Of a stretch of 64,000 nt of DNA, positions 30,298-38,877 are shown in pieces. A program made the position numbers and the translations under genes. Under the pieces are notes generated by a model that worked only from the letters and a program-made list of their open reading frames with translations, did no database searches and had not been told where the DNA came from. Positions within the stretch are counted from its first letter, which is position 1, and each line of letters opens with the position of its first letter. Origin of the DNA: Hymenobacter rigui (GTDB lineage Bacteria > Bacteroidota > Bacteroidia > Cytophagales > Hymenobacteraceae); contig NZ_RWIT01000004.1 of NCBI RefSeq assembly GCF_003944715.1, forward strand, positions 248,001 to 312,000, given 5' to 3'.

Positions 30298-32097
30298 ATG
30301 AACCCGATTTTCCGTTCGGCTGCTTTGGCCGCTTTGCTGGGCCTGGCCGCGCCGGCCCTGGCTAAAGGCCCCAAGGAGCTGACCTACACCGTGAGCATGG
30401 ACCCGGCCACCAACAGCAACGCCTTTCAGGTGAAGCTGGAGCTGCCCAAACTCAAGAAAGACCAGGCCATCTACCAGTTTGCGGCCACCGCACCCGGCAC
30501 CTACCAGGTGATGGACATGGGCCGCTTCGTGAGCAACTTCCAGGCCTTCGATGAGAAAGGCAAGCCGCTGGAAGTAAAGCAGCTGAACACCAACCAGTGG
30601 CAGCTCAGCCAGCCCGATAAAACCCGCAAAATCCGCTACACCATTGCCGAAACCTGGGACACCCCGGTAAAGGAGCACAACATATACCGCATGTGCGGCT
30701 CCTCGCTGGAACTGGACCACGCCCTGCTCAACGGCCAGACACTGCTGGGCTACCCCCAGGGCCTGCAGGCCGCCCCGCTGCGCCTGAAGCTGCAGTATCC
30801 CAGCGGCTGGAAGGCCGGCTCGGTGCTGCAGGCCGATAAGGACGGCTACTACCACCTGAAAAGCTACGATCACGCCGTGGATTCGCCCATTCTGCTGGGC
30901 CGCCTCACCGAGGCCAGCACCAAGCTGGGCAATGCCGATGTGGCCTTGTACTGCTACTCGGCCACCGATAAGGTGCAGGCCGAGCCGCTGCTGGGCTATA
31001 TGCAGAAGATGCTGACGGCCGCCCAGAGTTTCTTCGGGGGCCAGCTGCCGGTGAACCGCTACGCCTTCCTCTACCACTTCGCCGACCGCTCGGCCGGGGC
31101 CTGGGAACACTCCTACAGCTCCGAGTACGTGCTGCCCGAGCAGCCGCTCACGCCTGAGTCGGCGCAGGGGGTGGTGGATATTGCGGCCCACGAGTTTTTC
31201 CACGTGATGACGCCGCTCAACATCCACTCCGAGGTGATTGAGCAGTTCAACTTCGTGCAGCCCACCGGCTCCGAGCATCTGTGGCTCTACGAAGGCACTA
31301 CCGAATGGGCCTCGCACATGATGCAGCTGCGCGGCGGCCTGGTGCCCCTGGACGACTACCTGAGCATGCTGCACGATAAAGTGCAGTACGACCGGACCCG
31401 CGCCGATACCACCTACAGCCTCAGTCGTCTGGGCCTGAACTCGTTTTCGGATGAGGGCCAGCGCCAGTACGGCAACATCTACCAGCGCGGGGCCCTCACG
31501 GCCGGTCTGCTCGATTTGCGCCTGCTGGAGCTGAGCGGCGGCAAACGCGGCCTGCGCGACGTGCTGCTGCAGCTGGCCAAGCAGTACGGCCCCAACAAGC
31601 CCTTCAGCGAGAAAACCTTCTTCGAAGACTTCACCAAGCTGACGTACCCCGAAATCGGCGACTTCTTCAAGCGCTACGTGCAGAATGCCGAGCCGCTGCC
31701 CCTGGCCGAGTACTACGCCAAAGTAGGCGTGAGCTATCAGCCCATTCAGCGCACCGGCAAGCAGATTGCCTCGCTGGGTGCCATCGGGCTGGCCCCGCGC
31801 GAAGCGGGCGTGTACTTCACCCGCGTAGGCGGCCCCCTGGCCGAGGCCGGCGTGCAGGTGGGCGACCAGCTAGTGGCCGTGGACGGCGTGCGTAACGACT
31901 ACGCCGGCCTGCGCCGCGCCGCCAGCCGCGCCCCTGGCTCCGAGCTGCCCCTCACCATCGTCCGCAACGGCCAGGAGCAAACCCTGCGCGTGAAGCTGGG
32001 CAGCACCGAGGAAGTGAAGCGCTACGTGTTCAGTCAGAACCCCAGCGCCACGCCGGCCCAGCTGGCTTTGCGCGAGGCGTGGATGAAAAACCTGTAG
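30298..32097 (+). CDS. M61 family metallopeptidase with PDZ domain
   Basis: 599 residues starting MNPIFRSAALAALLGLAAPA (signal peptide to about residue 21). An N-terminal M61 beta domain (LTYTVSMDPATNSNAFQVKL) precedes the thermolysin-like core with zinc motif HEFFH (298-302) and the third ligand in WLYEGTTEW (E332). A C-terminal PDZ domain (about 500-580; GVYFTRVGGPLAEAGVQVGD) is expected for the glycyl aminopeptidase group. Acts in the periplasm or at the surface as an aminopeptidase. A possible -7 box, TAATCTTTG, lies about 80 bases upstream. Ends before a strong bidirectional terminator. Confidence 0.93.
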   Translation: MNPIFRSAALAALLGLAAPALAKGPKELTYTVSMDPATNSNAFQVKLELPKLKKDQAIYQFAATAPGTYQVMDMGRFVSNFQAFDEKGKPLEVKQLNTNQWQLSQPDKTRKIRYTIAETWDTPVKEHNIYRMCGSSLELDHALLNGQTLLGYPQGLQAAPLRLKLQYPSGWKAGSVLQADKDGYYHLKSYDHAVDSPILLGRLTEASTKLGNADVALYCYSATDKVQAEPLLGYMQKMLTAAQSFFGGQLPVNRYAFLYHFADRSAGAWEHSYSSEYVLPEQPLTPESAQGVVDIAAHEFFHVMTPLNIHSEVIEQFNFVQPTGSEHLWLYEGTTEWASHMMQLRGGLVPLDDYLSMLHDKVQYDRTRADTTYSLSRLGLNSFSDEGQRQYGNIYQRGALTAGLLDLRLLELSGGKRGLRDVLLQLAKQYGPNKPFSEKTFFEDFTKLTYPEIGDFFKRYVQNAEPLPLAEYYAKVGVSYQPIQRTGKQIASLGAIGLAPREAGVYFTRVGGPLAEAGVQVGDQLVAVDGVRNDYAGLRRAASRAPGSELPLTIVRNGQEQTLRVKLGSTEEVKRYVFSQNPSATPAQLALREAWMKNL

Positions 32098-32122
32098 GGT
32101 TTTCCGCACACCCAAGGCTGGT

Positions 32123-32172
32123 AAAAAGCCCGCCCCGGTTCTCTCAAGATGGAGAGCCGGGGCGGGCTTTTT
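32123..32172. terminator. Bidirectional terminator between M61 and aldehyde oxidoreductase genes
   Basis: A perfect 16-bp stem, AAAAAGCCCGCCCCGG with its complement at 32157-32172, with A-run on one side and T-run on the other, so it works for both converging genes. Confidence 0.9.
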
Positions 32173-32190
32173 GCTGCGGGTGGTGCAGGG

Positions 32191-34443
32191 CTACCCCTGC
32201 ACAATTTTATCGGGGGTGAGGGGCAGGGAGCGGAAGCGGCGGCCGGTGGCGTGGTACACGGCGTTGGTGATGGCCGCCGGCGTGCCCACGCAGCCGATTT
32301 CGCCGATGCCCCGCGCCCCCAGCTCACTGATGTGCGGGTCGGGAATATTCAGCCATTCCACCTGGATATCGGGGGTATCGGCCATGCTGGGCACGTGGTA
32401 GTCGGCCAGGTTGCGCACCACGGCGCGGCCGCTGCGCGGGTCGTACTGGGTTTCTTCCATGAGGGCCGCGCCCAGGCCCATGGCTACGCCCCCGATAATC
32501 TGGGAGTGGGCGGTGCGGGGGTTCATCAGGCGGCCCACGTCCAGCACGGCGCACAGCTTATCCACCCGCACGGTACCCGTCAGCTCGTCTACCCGCACCT
32601 TCACAAATATGGCCCCGAACGAATAGAACGAGTAGTTCTCCCGCTCCTCGCCGGGCTTGGCCTCACCGCTGGCTTCCAAAGAAGGCAGCTTGGCCCGGCG
32701 CAGAATGGTACCGTAGTCCTCGGCCTGAGCGGGATTGGCCTTGCGCACCAGCCGGCCGTCGCGGGCCTCCAGGTCGTCGGCCGTTGCCCCGTACAGCGGC
32801 GACTTCGCATCCCGGATAGCCAGCTGCTTGAGGGCGGCCAGCACGTTGCGGCAGGCAGCCAGGGAAGCCGGCCCGATGGTGGCCGTGGTGGCCGAGCCGC
32901 CGCTGGTGGGGGCCGCCGGCAGAGCCGAGTCGCCCAGCTCGAAGCGTACTTGCTCCACCGGCAGCCCCAGCCCGTCGGCGCTGATCTGGCGGAAGATGGT
33001 GTAGGCCCCATTGCCCATTTCGTGGGTGGCGCTTTGCACCAAAGCGCGGCCGTCGGCAAACAACGTGGCTTTGGCCGCGGCGGGGCGGCGGGCGGCGGGG
33101 TACATGGTGGTGGCCATGCCGTAGCCGATGAGGCTGTTGCCCTCGCGCATGGAGCGGGGCTTGGGGTTGCGCTTGCTCCAGCCAATGAGCTCCTGGCCGC
33201 GGGCGTAGCACTCACGCAGGTGCTTGCTGCTCCAGGGCTTACCAGTTTCGGGGTTTTTCTCGGCGTAGTTGCGCAAGCGCAGCTCCACGGGGTCCAAGTT
33301 CAGCTCGGCGGCCAGCTCATCCATGGCGCACTCCAGGGCCCAGCCGCCCACGGTTTCGCCGGGGCCGCGCATGGGGCAGGGGGAAGGCAGGTGCAGGTGG
33401 TGGAGCTGGTGGGCAAAGCCCAGGTTCGGCACCGCGTACATCATGCGCGAAACCCGGGCGCAGGGCTCCGTGTAGCCGCTCGACTGGGAAGAATGCGTTT
33501 GGGTATCGTGTTGCAGGGCCGTGAGCCGGCCGTCGGGGGCGGCCCCGAGGCTGAGCGTCTGGCGGGTGGCGGCGCGCTGGCCGGCCACGGCAAACATGTC
33601 CTGTCGCCGCCACTCTATCTTCACCGGCCGCTTCACTACCCGGGCCGCCATGGCCGTGAGCAGGGGCGGGGCAAACATCCAGCCCTTGGAGCCGAACGCA
33701 CCGCCAATGAACGGGCAGATGATGTACACGTTGTCCTTGGGCAGGCTCAGCGAGCTGGATACCACTTCCTGCAGGTTTTCCACGCCGCGGGTGGTGTCGT
33801 AGAGGGTCAGAAACTCGGCCCCGTTGCGAGTTTCCCAGCGGGCAATGCTGGCCAGCTGCTCGATGGGGTTGTGGTGGGTAATGCCCGATTCATACACCCG
33901 CGTGAGCTTGACCGGGGCGGCGGCCAGGGCCGTTTTCGGGTCGCCCACGGTTACCTGCAGCTTTTCGTCCTGGTTGCCGGTGAAGGTTTCGGGCAGGGTG
34001 CGGCGGGTGGAGGCTTCCAAAGTCAGCTCGGGCGGGCGCACGTCGTAGGTCACGCGCACCAGGCTGGCGGCGTGGCGGGCCCGTTCCAGCGTATCGGCCA
34101 CCACCACGGCCAGGGGCTGACCGGCGTACTCCACGGTGGCGTTCTGCAACGGCTGGCGGGTTTCCGTGATGCCGCCCTCGCCCCGGAACAACGAGCCGTT
34201 CACCTTCTCGGGCATGGGCTGGAGGCGGGGCGCGTTTTCGTGGGTGAGCACGGCCAGCACGCCGGGCGCCCGCAAAGCCGCCGCGCTGTCGATGGCGCGC
34301 ACGGAGCCGTGGGCCACGTTGCTGCTCACGATGGCACCGTAGGCGAGGCCTGGCACGTCCCACTCGGCGCTGAAGCGCGCCGCCCCCATTACTTTCAGCC
34401 GCCCATCAACTCGTTCAAGCGGTTTGCCGGTTGCTTCTACCAT
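32191..34443 (-). CDS. Molybdopterin-binding subunit, xanthine dehydrogenase/aldehyde oxidoreductase family (PaoC-like)
   Basis: 750 residues. Typical large-subunit features are the N-terminal ERVDGRLKVMGAARFSAEWD, the ALT_C-like VPGLAYGAIVSSNVAHG, the molybdopterin contact PFIGGAFGSKGW, the PCPMRGPGETVGGWALECAM segment and the catalytic glutamate in RGIGEIGCVGTPAAI (E715). The enzyme hydroxylates aldehydes or N-heterocycles at a Mo centre, passing electrons through the FeS and FAD subunits coded upstream. The order on this strand (2Fe-2S, FAD, Mo) is that of E. coli paoABC, a periplasmic aldehyde oxidoreductase. No signal peptide of its own, consistent with co-export with the Tat-bearing small subunit. 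Confidence 0.93.
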   Translation of the reverse strand: MVEATGKPLERVDGRLKVMGAARFSAEWDVPGLAYGAIVSSNVAHGSVRAIDSAAALRAPGVLAVLTHENAPRLQPMPEKVNGSLFRGEGGITETRQPLQNATVEYAGQPLAVVVADTLERARHAASLVRVTYDVRPPELTLEASTRRTLPETFTGNQDEKLQVTVGDPKTALAAAPVKLTRVYESGITHHNPIEQLASIARWETRNGAEFLTLYDTTRGVENLQEVVSSSLSLPKDNVYIICPFIGGAFGSKGWMFAPPLLTAMAARVVKRPVKIEWRRQDMFAVAGQRAATRQTLSLGAAPDGRLTALQHDTQTHSSQSSGYTEPCARVSRMMYAVPNLGFAHQLHHLHLPSPCPMRGPGETVGGWALECAMDELAAELNLDPVELRLRNYAEKNPETGKPWSSKHLRECYARGQELIGWSKRNPKPRSMREGNSLIGYGMATTMYPAARRPAAAKATLFADGRALVQSATHEMGNGAYTIFRQISADGLGLPVEQVRFELGDSALPAAPTSGGSATTATIGPASLAACRNVLAALKQLAIRDAKSPLYGATADDLEARDGRLVRKANPAQAEDYGTILRRAKLPSLEASGEAKPGEERENYSFYSFGAIFVKVRVDELTGTVRVDKLCAVLDVGRLMNPRTAHSQIIGGVAMGLGAALMEETQYDPRSGRAVVRNLADYHVPSMADTPDIQVEWLNIPDPHISELGARGIGEIGCVGTPAAITNAVYHATGRRFRSLPLTPDKIVQG

Positions 34444-34447
34444 TTTA

Positions 34448-34552
34448 TTAAGCTGTTAGCTACTAGCGGTTGGCTGTTAGCTTTTTGTCGGTGTGAATTT
34501 TCTTCTTAGAGCGGGAAGCCAACAGCCAATAGCCATCAGCTAACAGCTAAAT
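34448..34552. repeat. Intergenic CTGTTAGC/GCTAACAG inverted repeat
   Basis: Fills the gap between the Mo-subunit and FAD-subunit genes. AGCTGTTAGCTACTAGCGG and TTGGCTGTTAGC face GCCAACAGCCAATAGCC and AGCTAACAGCTAA. It is related in style to the TTGCTGGTT repeats elsewhere and lies inside an otherwise compact operon. Confidence 0.6.
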
Positions 34553-34554
34553 GT

Positions 34555-35592
34555 TTACTCGCCGCTTACCCCGCCCACGCTGGCGGCGAAGGCGGTGCCG
34601 GCGGGGCCCTGCAAGGGCTGCAAGCCGCTGGTTTCCAGCAGTGCCCGCTCCATCAGGTTGCGGCCCATCGGGATTTTGTAGGCGTTGTGCTCCAGCGGCT
34701 TGGCATCCGCAAAAGCCGCTTCGGCGGCGGCGCGGAACAGCTTCTCGGAGGGCTTCTTGCCGGCCAGCAGGGCCTCGGCCGCCGGCACCCGCCAGGGCTT
34801 GTGGGCCACGCCGCCCAGCGCCACCCGCGCCCGCCGAATCTTCTGGCCCTCCATTTCCAGCGCAACCGCGCACGATACCAGCGCAAAGGCGTAGCTGGCC
34901 CGCTCACGCACCTTCAGGTAATGGGAGCGACCGGTAAAGGCAGGCAAATCAATGCTGGTAATCAGCTCGCCGTGGGCCAGGGTGGTATCCTGTTGGGGCG
35001 TGTCGCCGGGCAGGCGGTGCAGGTCGGGGAAGGCAATGGTGCGTGGGCCGTTGGGGCCGGTTACCTGCACCTGGGCATCGAGGGCGGCCAGGGCCACGGC
35101 CAGGTCGCTGGGGTGGGTAGCCACGCAGCTATTCGAGGCCCCGAACAGGGCGTGCACTTTGTTGATGCCTTGGAGCGCCGCGCAGCCCGAGCCCGGTTCC
35201 CGCTTGTTGCAGGCCTGGGCCGGGTCGCGGAAGTAAGGGCAGCGGGTGCGCTGCAATGGGTTGCCGCCCAGGCTGGCCATGTTCCGGATTTGGGTGGAAG
35301 CTCCCGCCAGCAAAGCCTCGCTCACGGCTGGGTAGCGGGCCGCCACCTCGGGGTGCAGCGCCGCCGCCGTGTTCGAGACGCCCGCGCCCAGCCGCAGCCC
35401 GCCGTTCAGCGCGCTGATGGTGGTGAGGGGCAGCGCCGTCACGTCCACCAGCAGGCTGGGGCGCAGCACATCTTCCTTCATTAAATCGAGCTGGGAGGTG
35501 CCGCCGGCCACAAAGGCCGCCCCGGGAGCCGGGGCCACGGCCGCTACGGCCTGGGCGGGCGTGGTGGCCCGTTGGTAGGTGAATGGGTGCAT
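34555..35592 (-). CDS. FAD-binding subunit M of the aldehyde oxidoreductase (PaoB-like)
   Basis: 345 residues from MHPFTYQRATTPAQAVAAVA. The FAD-binding pattern FVAGGTSQLDLMKEDVLRPS (27-46), the STQIRNMASLGGNPLQRTRC block and a C-terminal CO-dehydrogenase flavoprotein domain are present. Cys118, Cys128 and Cys137 (RCPYF...ACNKR...SGCAAL) form the extra iron-sulfur loop that distinguishes PaoB-type subunits ([4Fe-4S]) from ordinary xanthine dehydrogenase FAD subunits. It transfers electrons from the 2Fe-2S subunit. Its start is 10 bases after the end of the small-subunit gene, so the two are co-transcribed. Confidence 0.92.
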   Translation of the reverse strand: MHPFTYQRATTPAQAVAAVAPAPGAAFVAGGTSQLDLMKEDVLRPSLLVDVTALPLTTISALNGGLRLGAGVSNTAAALHPEVAARYPAVSEALLAGASTQIRNMASLGGNPLQRTRCPYFRDPAQACNKREPGSGCAALQGINKVHALFGASNSCVATHPSDLAVALAALDAQVQVTGPNGPRTIAFPDLHRLPGDTPQQDTTLAHGELITSIDLPAFTGRSHYLKVRERASYAFALVSCAVALEMEGQKIRRARVALGGVAHKPWRVPAAEALLAGKKPSEKLFRAAAEAAFADAKPLEHNAYKIPMGRNLMERALLETSGLQPLQGPAGTAFAASVGGVSGE

Positions 35593-35602
35593 GGGAGGGC
35601 GG

Positions 35603-36652
35603 CTAAGCGGTTTGGATTTCCTGAATGGCGGCAATGATGTTGGGGTAGGCCGCGCACCGGCATAGGTTGCCGCTCATTGCCTCCCGGATTTCCGCGGCCG
35701 AGCGGCGCTGTTTGTCCTGCACCAGCGCCGTGGCGGCCATAATCTGGCCCGGCGTGCAGTAGCCGCACTGAAAGGCGTCGTGCTTCACGAAGGCGGCCTG
35801 CATGGGGTGCAGCGTCTCGCCCTGGGCCAGCCCTTCGATGGTGGTTATTTTCCGGCCCTCGCTCATCACCGCCAGCGTGAGGCAGGACAAGGCGCTGTGC
35901 CCGTCCAGATGCACCGTGCAGGCGCCGCACTGGCCATGGTCGCAGCCCTTTTTGGTGCCGGTCAGGTGCAGGTTTTCGCGCAGCGCATCCAGTAACACCA
36001 CGCGGGGCTCCACTTCCAGGCGGTGCGCTTCGCCGTTGATGGTGAGGGTGACGGGCACGGTAGCGGCTTCGGGAGCAGGCATAGGCGGCTGGGTTTCGGT
36101 GGGTGAAACTGGCCCGGCAGCCTCCGCCGCGCCCACCAGCAACAGCAGCGCCGCAGTAGCCAGCGTCGCCGTTACAAAGGTGCGGCGCGACAAGCCGCCG
36201 CCGGCCGGTGCCAGGGCGGCCCCGGCAGCCGCTTCCCCGGCAGCCGCACACGGGGCGGGGGCGTCGGGGCGTAGTGCCTCCAGGGCGGCCAGCACCTGTC
36301 CCGTCCGCAGCTCATGCCCGGGGCGGATGGTGGTCTGCCAGCGGAGCCGGCCCTGCTCGTCCAGCAGCAGCAGGGCCCGCTGGCCCGCCACGCCAAACTG
36401 CGCCGCCACCGGCCCGTGGCAGCTCAGGGAGTGCCAGCAGGAAACCACCGCCTCGGGCGCGGAGCTGCCGGCATCGAATGCGCCCAGCAGCTGGGTGAAA
36501 ATGGTGCTCTGGTGGGCGTGGGCCGGGTTCCATTCCTCGGGGGCGAAGGCCAGCAGCACGGGTTGACCGCGCAGCTCGTGCAGATATCGGCCATTGGGGA
36601 GCAGACAATCGGGGGCTGGCTCGCCAAGCGGGAGTCTTGGTTCGTCGGACAT
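35603..36652 (-). CDS. 2Fe-2S small subunit fused to an AhpC/TSA-like domain, with internal Tat motif
   Basis: 349 residues. Residues 1-130 look like a thioredoxin-fold peroxiredoxin (AhpC/TSA) domain: LGEPAPDCLLPNGRYLHELR, QPVLLAFAPEEWNP, FGVAGQRALLLLDEQGRLRW; the usual peroxidatic Cys of PxxTxxC is replaced in EEWNPAHAHQST, so it is probably not an active peroxidase. Residues 155-175 carry SRRTFV plus a hydrophobic stretch, a twin-arginine signal in the middle of the protein. Residues 200-349 are a normal aldehyde oxidoreductase small subunit with Cys237, 242, 245 and 257 for the plant-type cluster and Cys296, 299, 331 and 333 for the second. In PaoA the Tat signal is N-terminal. Here either the leading domain stays cytosolic, or an alternative internal start is used. 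Confidence 0.87.
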   Translation of the reverse strand: MSDEPRLPLGEPAPDCLLPNGRYLHELRGQPVLLAFAPEEWNPAHAHQSTIFTQLLGAFDAGSSAPEAVVSCWHSLSCHGPVAAQFGVAGQRALLLLDEQGRLRWQTTIRPGHELRTGQVLAALEALRPDAPAPCAAAGEAAAGAALAPAGGGLSRRTFVTATLATAALLLLVGAAEAAGPVSPTETQPPMPAPEAATVPVTLTINGEAHRLEVEPRVVLLDALRENLHLTGTKKGCDHGQCGACTVHLDGHSALSCLTLAVMSEGRKITTIEGLAQGETLHPMQAAFVKHDAFQCGYCTPGQIMAATALVQDKQRRSAAEIREAMSGNLCRCAAYPNIIAAIQEIQTA

Positions 36653-36913
36653 ACTACAGGTCAGGTTCAGACCCGCATACGCGAAACAGCCCGGAATGTG
36701 GGGGCTCCGCGCCACCCGGGCCCGGCCGGCGGCGGAACCGGGCACCGCGCACGGTGGGTAGCAAGTCGCCATCAGTAGGCCCAAAAATGCCGTTGCAGCG
36801 TTGGAAACCGATTTTCAGAAGCCGGCTGCCATCTGCCTGCCGCTACCGGCCGCGGCATAATTCTGCACGAATGGGTGGGGCGCGTGGAAGCTAACAGGTA
36901 GCTGCCGCTAAAA

Positions 36914-36949
36914 CGCACCGCCCCGGCTGCCAAGGCAACCGGGGCGGTG
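36914..36949 (-). terminator. Terminator of the SulP gene
   Basis: CACCGCCCCGG and CCGGGGCGGTG pair (11 bp) with an inner GCC/GGC; on the minus strand the stem is followed by CGTTTTA. It lies 23 bases beyond the SulP stop codon. The rest of the 320-base gap 36653-36972 shows no gene. Confidence 0.75.
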
Positions 36950-36972
36950 GACATGTAACGTGGCGGTACAGA

Positions 36973-38511
36973 CTAGCCCTGCGGGGTAGCCACTATGTAC
37001 TCGGGGTCTTCTTGAATGTTGACTTCAACGAGCGCCCCGGCATTGGCGAGTAGGCGGCGGCAATCGGGGCTGAGGTGGCGCAGGCGCAGGGTTTTGCCGG
37101 CCCGCTGGTACCGCTCCGTGAGCTTGTGCAACGCATCAATACCCGACATATCGGCCACCCGACTTTCCCGGAAATCAATCACCACCTCAGTTGGGTCAGT
37201 GACGGGGTCGAACTTCTCCGTAAAAGCCTGCACCGAGCCAAAAAACAGCGGGCCATACAGCTCGTAGTGCTTCACGCCGTCGGCATCCAGGTGCTTGCGG
37301 GCCCGGATGCGCTGGGCATTCTCCCAGGCGAAAGCCAAAGCCGACACCACCACGCCCAGCAGCACCGCCAGCGCCAGGTTCTGCGACACGGCCGTAACCA
37401 GCGTCACCAGGGCCATTACGGCCACATCGGTGCGGGGCATGCGGCGCAGGATGCGCAGGCTGGCCCACTCAAACGTGCTAATCACCACCGTAAACATCAC
37501 GCCCACCAGCGCCGCCAGCGGCAGCCGCTCAATAACGGAGGACCCCGCCACCACAAACAGCGCCAGCGCCAGGGCCGCCACCACCCCCGACAAGCGCCCG
37601 CGCCCCCGCGACTCCAGGTTCACCATCGTCTGCCCAATCATGGCGCAGCCGCCCATGCCGCCGGTCAGGCCCGAGGCCACGTTGGCCAGGCCCTGGGCCA
37701 CGCAGTCCTGGTTGCTGCGGCCGCGGGTATCGGTAATTTCATCCACTACCGTCAGGGTCAGCAGGCTTTCGGTGAGGCCCACCAGGGCCATAATCACGGA
37801 GTAGGGCAGCACCAGGACCAACGTATCCCAGGTGAAGGGAATCTGGGGCCAGTGCGGCAGGGGCAGCCCCCCGGCAATGGAGGCAATGTCGCCCACCGAT
37901 TTGGTATCGAGCCCGCCCAGAATAACCACACCCGACACCACGGCAATGGCCACCAGCGAAGCCGGTACGGCCTTAGTGAGGCGGGGCAGCAGGTACACAA
38001 TGGCCATAGTCAGGGCCACCAGCCCGAGCATCAGTAGGAGCGGGGTGCCACTAAGCCACTGCTCCTCGCCGCCCGCGCCGGGCACTTTGAACTGCTCCAG
38101 CTGGGCCATAAAGATGATAATGGCCAGCCCGTTGACGAAGCCAAACACCACCGGCTGTGGCACCAGCCGGATAAACTTGCCCCAGCGCAGCAACCCCACG
38201 CCCATCTGAATCAGCCCCATCAGGGCCACAGCGGCAAACAGGTACTCGGGGCCGTGCTGCTCCACCAGGGCCACAATCACCACCGCCACCGAGCCGGCTG
38301 CCCCGGAAATCATGCCGGGCCGGCCGCCAAATACGCTGGTGAGCAAACAGATAACGAAGGCCGAACCAATGCCCACCAGCGGGCTGATATGGGCCAGCAA
38401 GGCAAAAGCTACTACTTCGGGCACTAAGGCCAGGGCGGTAGTCAGCCCGGCCAGCACTTCATTCTTCGCGTTAACGCGGTACTGGGAAAAATAGGCAGAA
38501 AGGATACTCAT
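36973..38511 (-). CDS. SulP/SLC26 family anion transporter with STAS domain
   Basis: 512 residues starting MSILSAYFSQYRVNAKNEVL; the longer frame to 38640 adds only an unsupported leader. Around a dozen membrane segments include the SLC26 signature GLTTALALVPEVVAFALLA near the N-terminus and LTGGMGGCAMIGQTMVNLES in the middle. A C-terminal STAS domain (about 395-505; EVVIDFRESRVADMSGIDAL) follows. The PEV...MIGQ variant is typical of SulP proteins that move bicarbonate or sulfate; the true substrate is not determined by sequence. Monocistronic. Confidence 0.92.
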   Translation of the reverse strand: MSILSAYFSQYRVNAKNEVLAGLTTALALVPEVVAFALLAHISPLVGIGSAFVICLLTSVFGGRPGMISGAAGSVAVVIVALVEQHGPEYLFAAVALMGLIQMGVGLLRWGKFIRLVPQPVVFGFVNGLAIIIFMAQLEQFKVPGAGGEEQWLSGTPLLLMLGLVALTMAIVYLLPRLTKAVPASLVAIAVVSGVVILGGLDTKSVGDIASIAGGLPLPHWPQIPFTWDTLVLVLPYSVIMALVGLTESLLTLTVVDEITDTRGRSNQDCVAQGLANVASGLTGGMGGCAMIGQTMVNLESRGRGRLSGVVAALALALFVVAGSSVIERLPLAALVGVMFTVVISTFEWASLRILRRMPRTDVAVMALVTLVTAVSQNLALAVLLGVVVSALAFAWENAQRIRARKHLDADGVKHYELYGPLFFGSVQAFTEKFDPVTDPTEVVIDFRESRVADMSGIDALHKLTERYQRAGKTLRLRHLSPDCRRLLANAGALVEVNIQEDPEYIVATPQG

Positions 38512-38652
38512 CAAACACGCTGAAAATTGGCAAAAGAAAAGCCGCACGCTTCGGGCGGGAAGCGGCGGCAAGGGGTAAGCGGGCCAATTTCTCAGGGTGG
38601 AGTGGGCGAGCTGGTACGAAAGAAAGCGGAAAGAAAGCACTGCATACGCCCC

Positions 38653-38661
38653 GCAAAGATA
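38653..38661 (-). promoter_or_regulatory. -7 box for the SulP gene
   Basis: On the minus strand this reads TATCTTTGC, an exact match to the Bacteroidota -7 consensus TAnnTTTGC, 142 bases before the SulP start. The -33 element is not convincing. Confidence 0.4.
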
Positions 38662-38877
38662 CGCAGCCGGCCGTTGCCGCGCGGCTGAGCGAGGTGGTAA
38701 CTACCGGCTAGCTCGGCGAGGTTGCGGACTGTTGCGGCGCAAAAAGTACGGCCGGCTGCAACCGTGGTGCTTGGCGGTGGCTCTTGGGGGCGCGGCGTGT
38801 AGCTTTGGCCAGAAACCTGATGGCACACAGCCGTGAGGGCAGCCGCGGGGGCTTTTCGACCTGTATGTAACCATTGT

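Noticed and set aside
32149..34509. 786-residue plus-strand open frame opposite the Mo-subunit gene
   Set aside because: Antisense of a well-supported PaoC-like gene; Gly/His/Val-rich with no domain.
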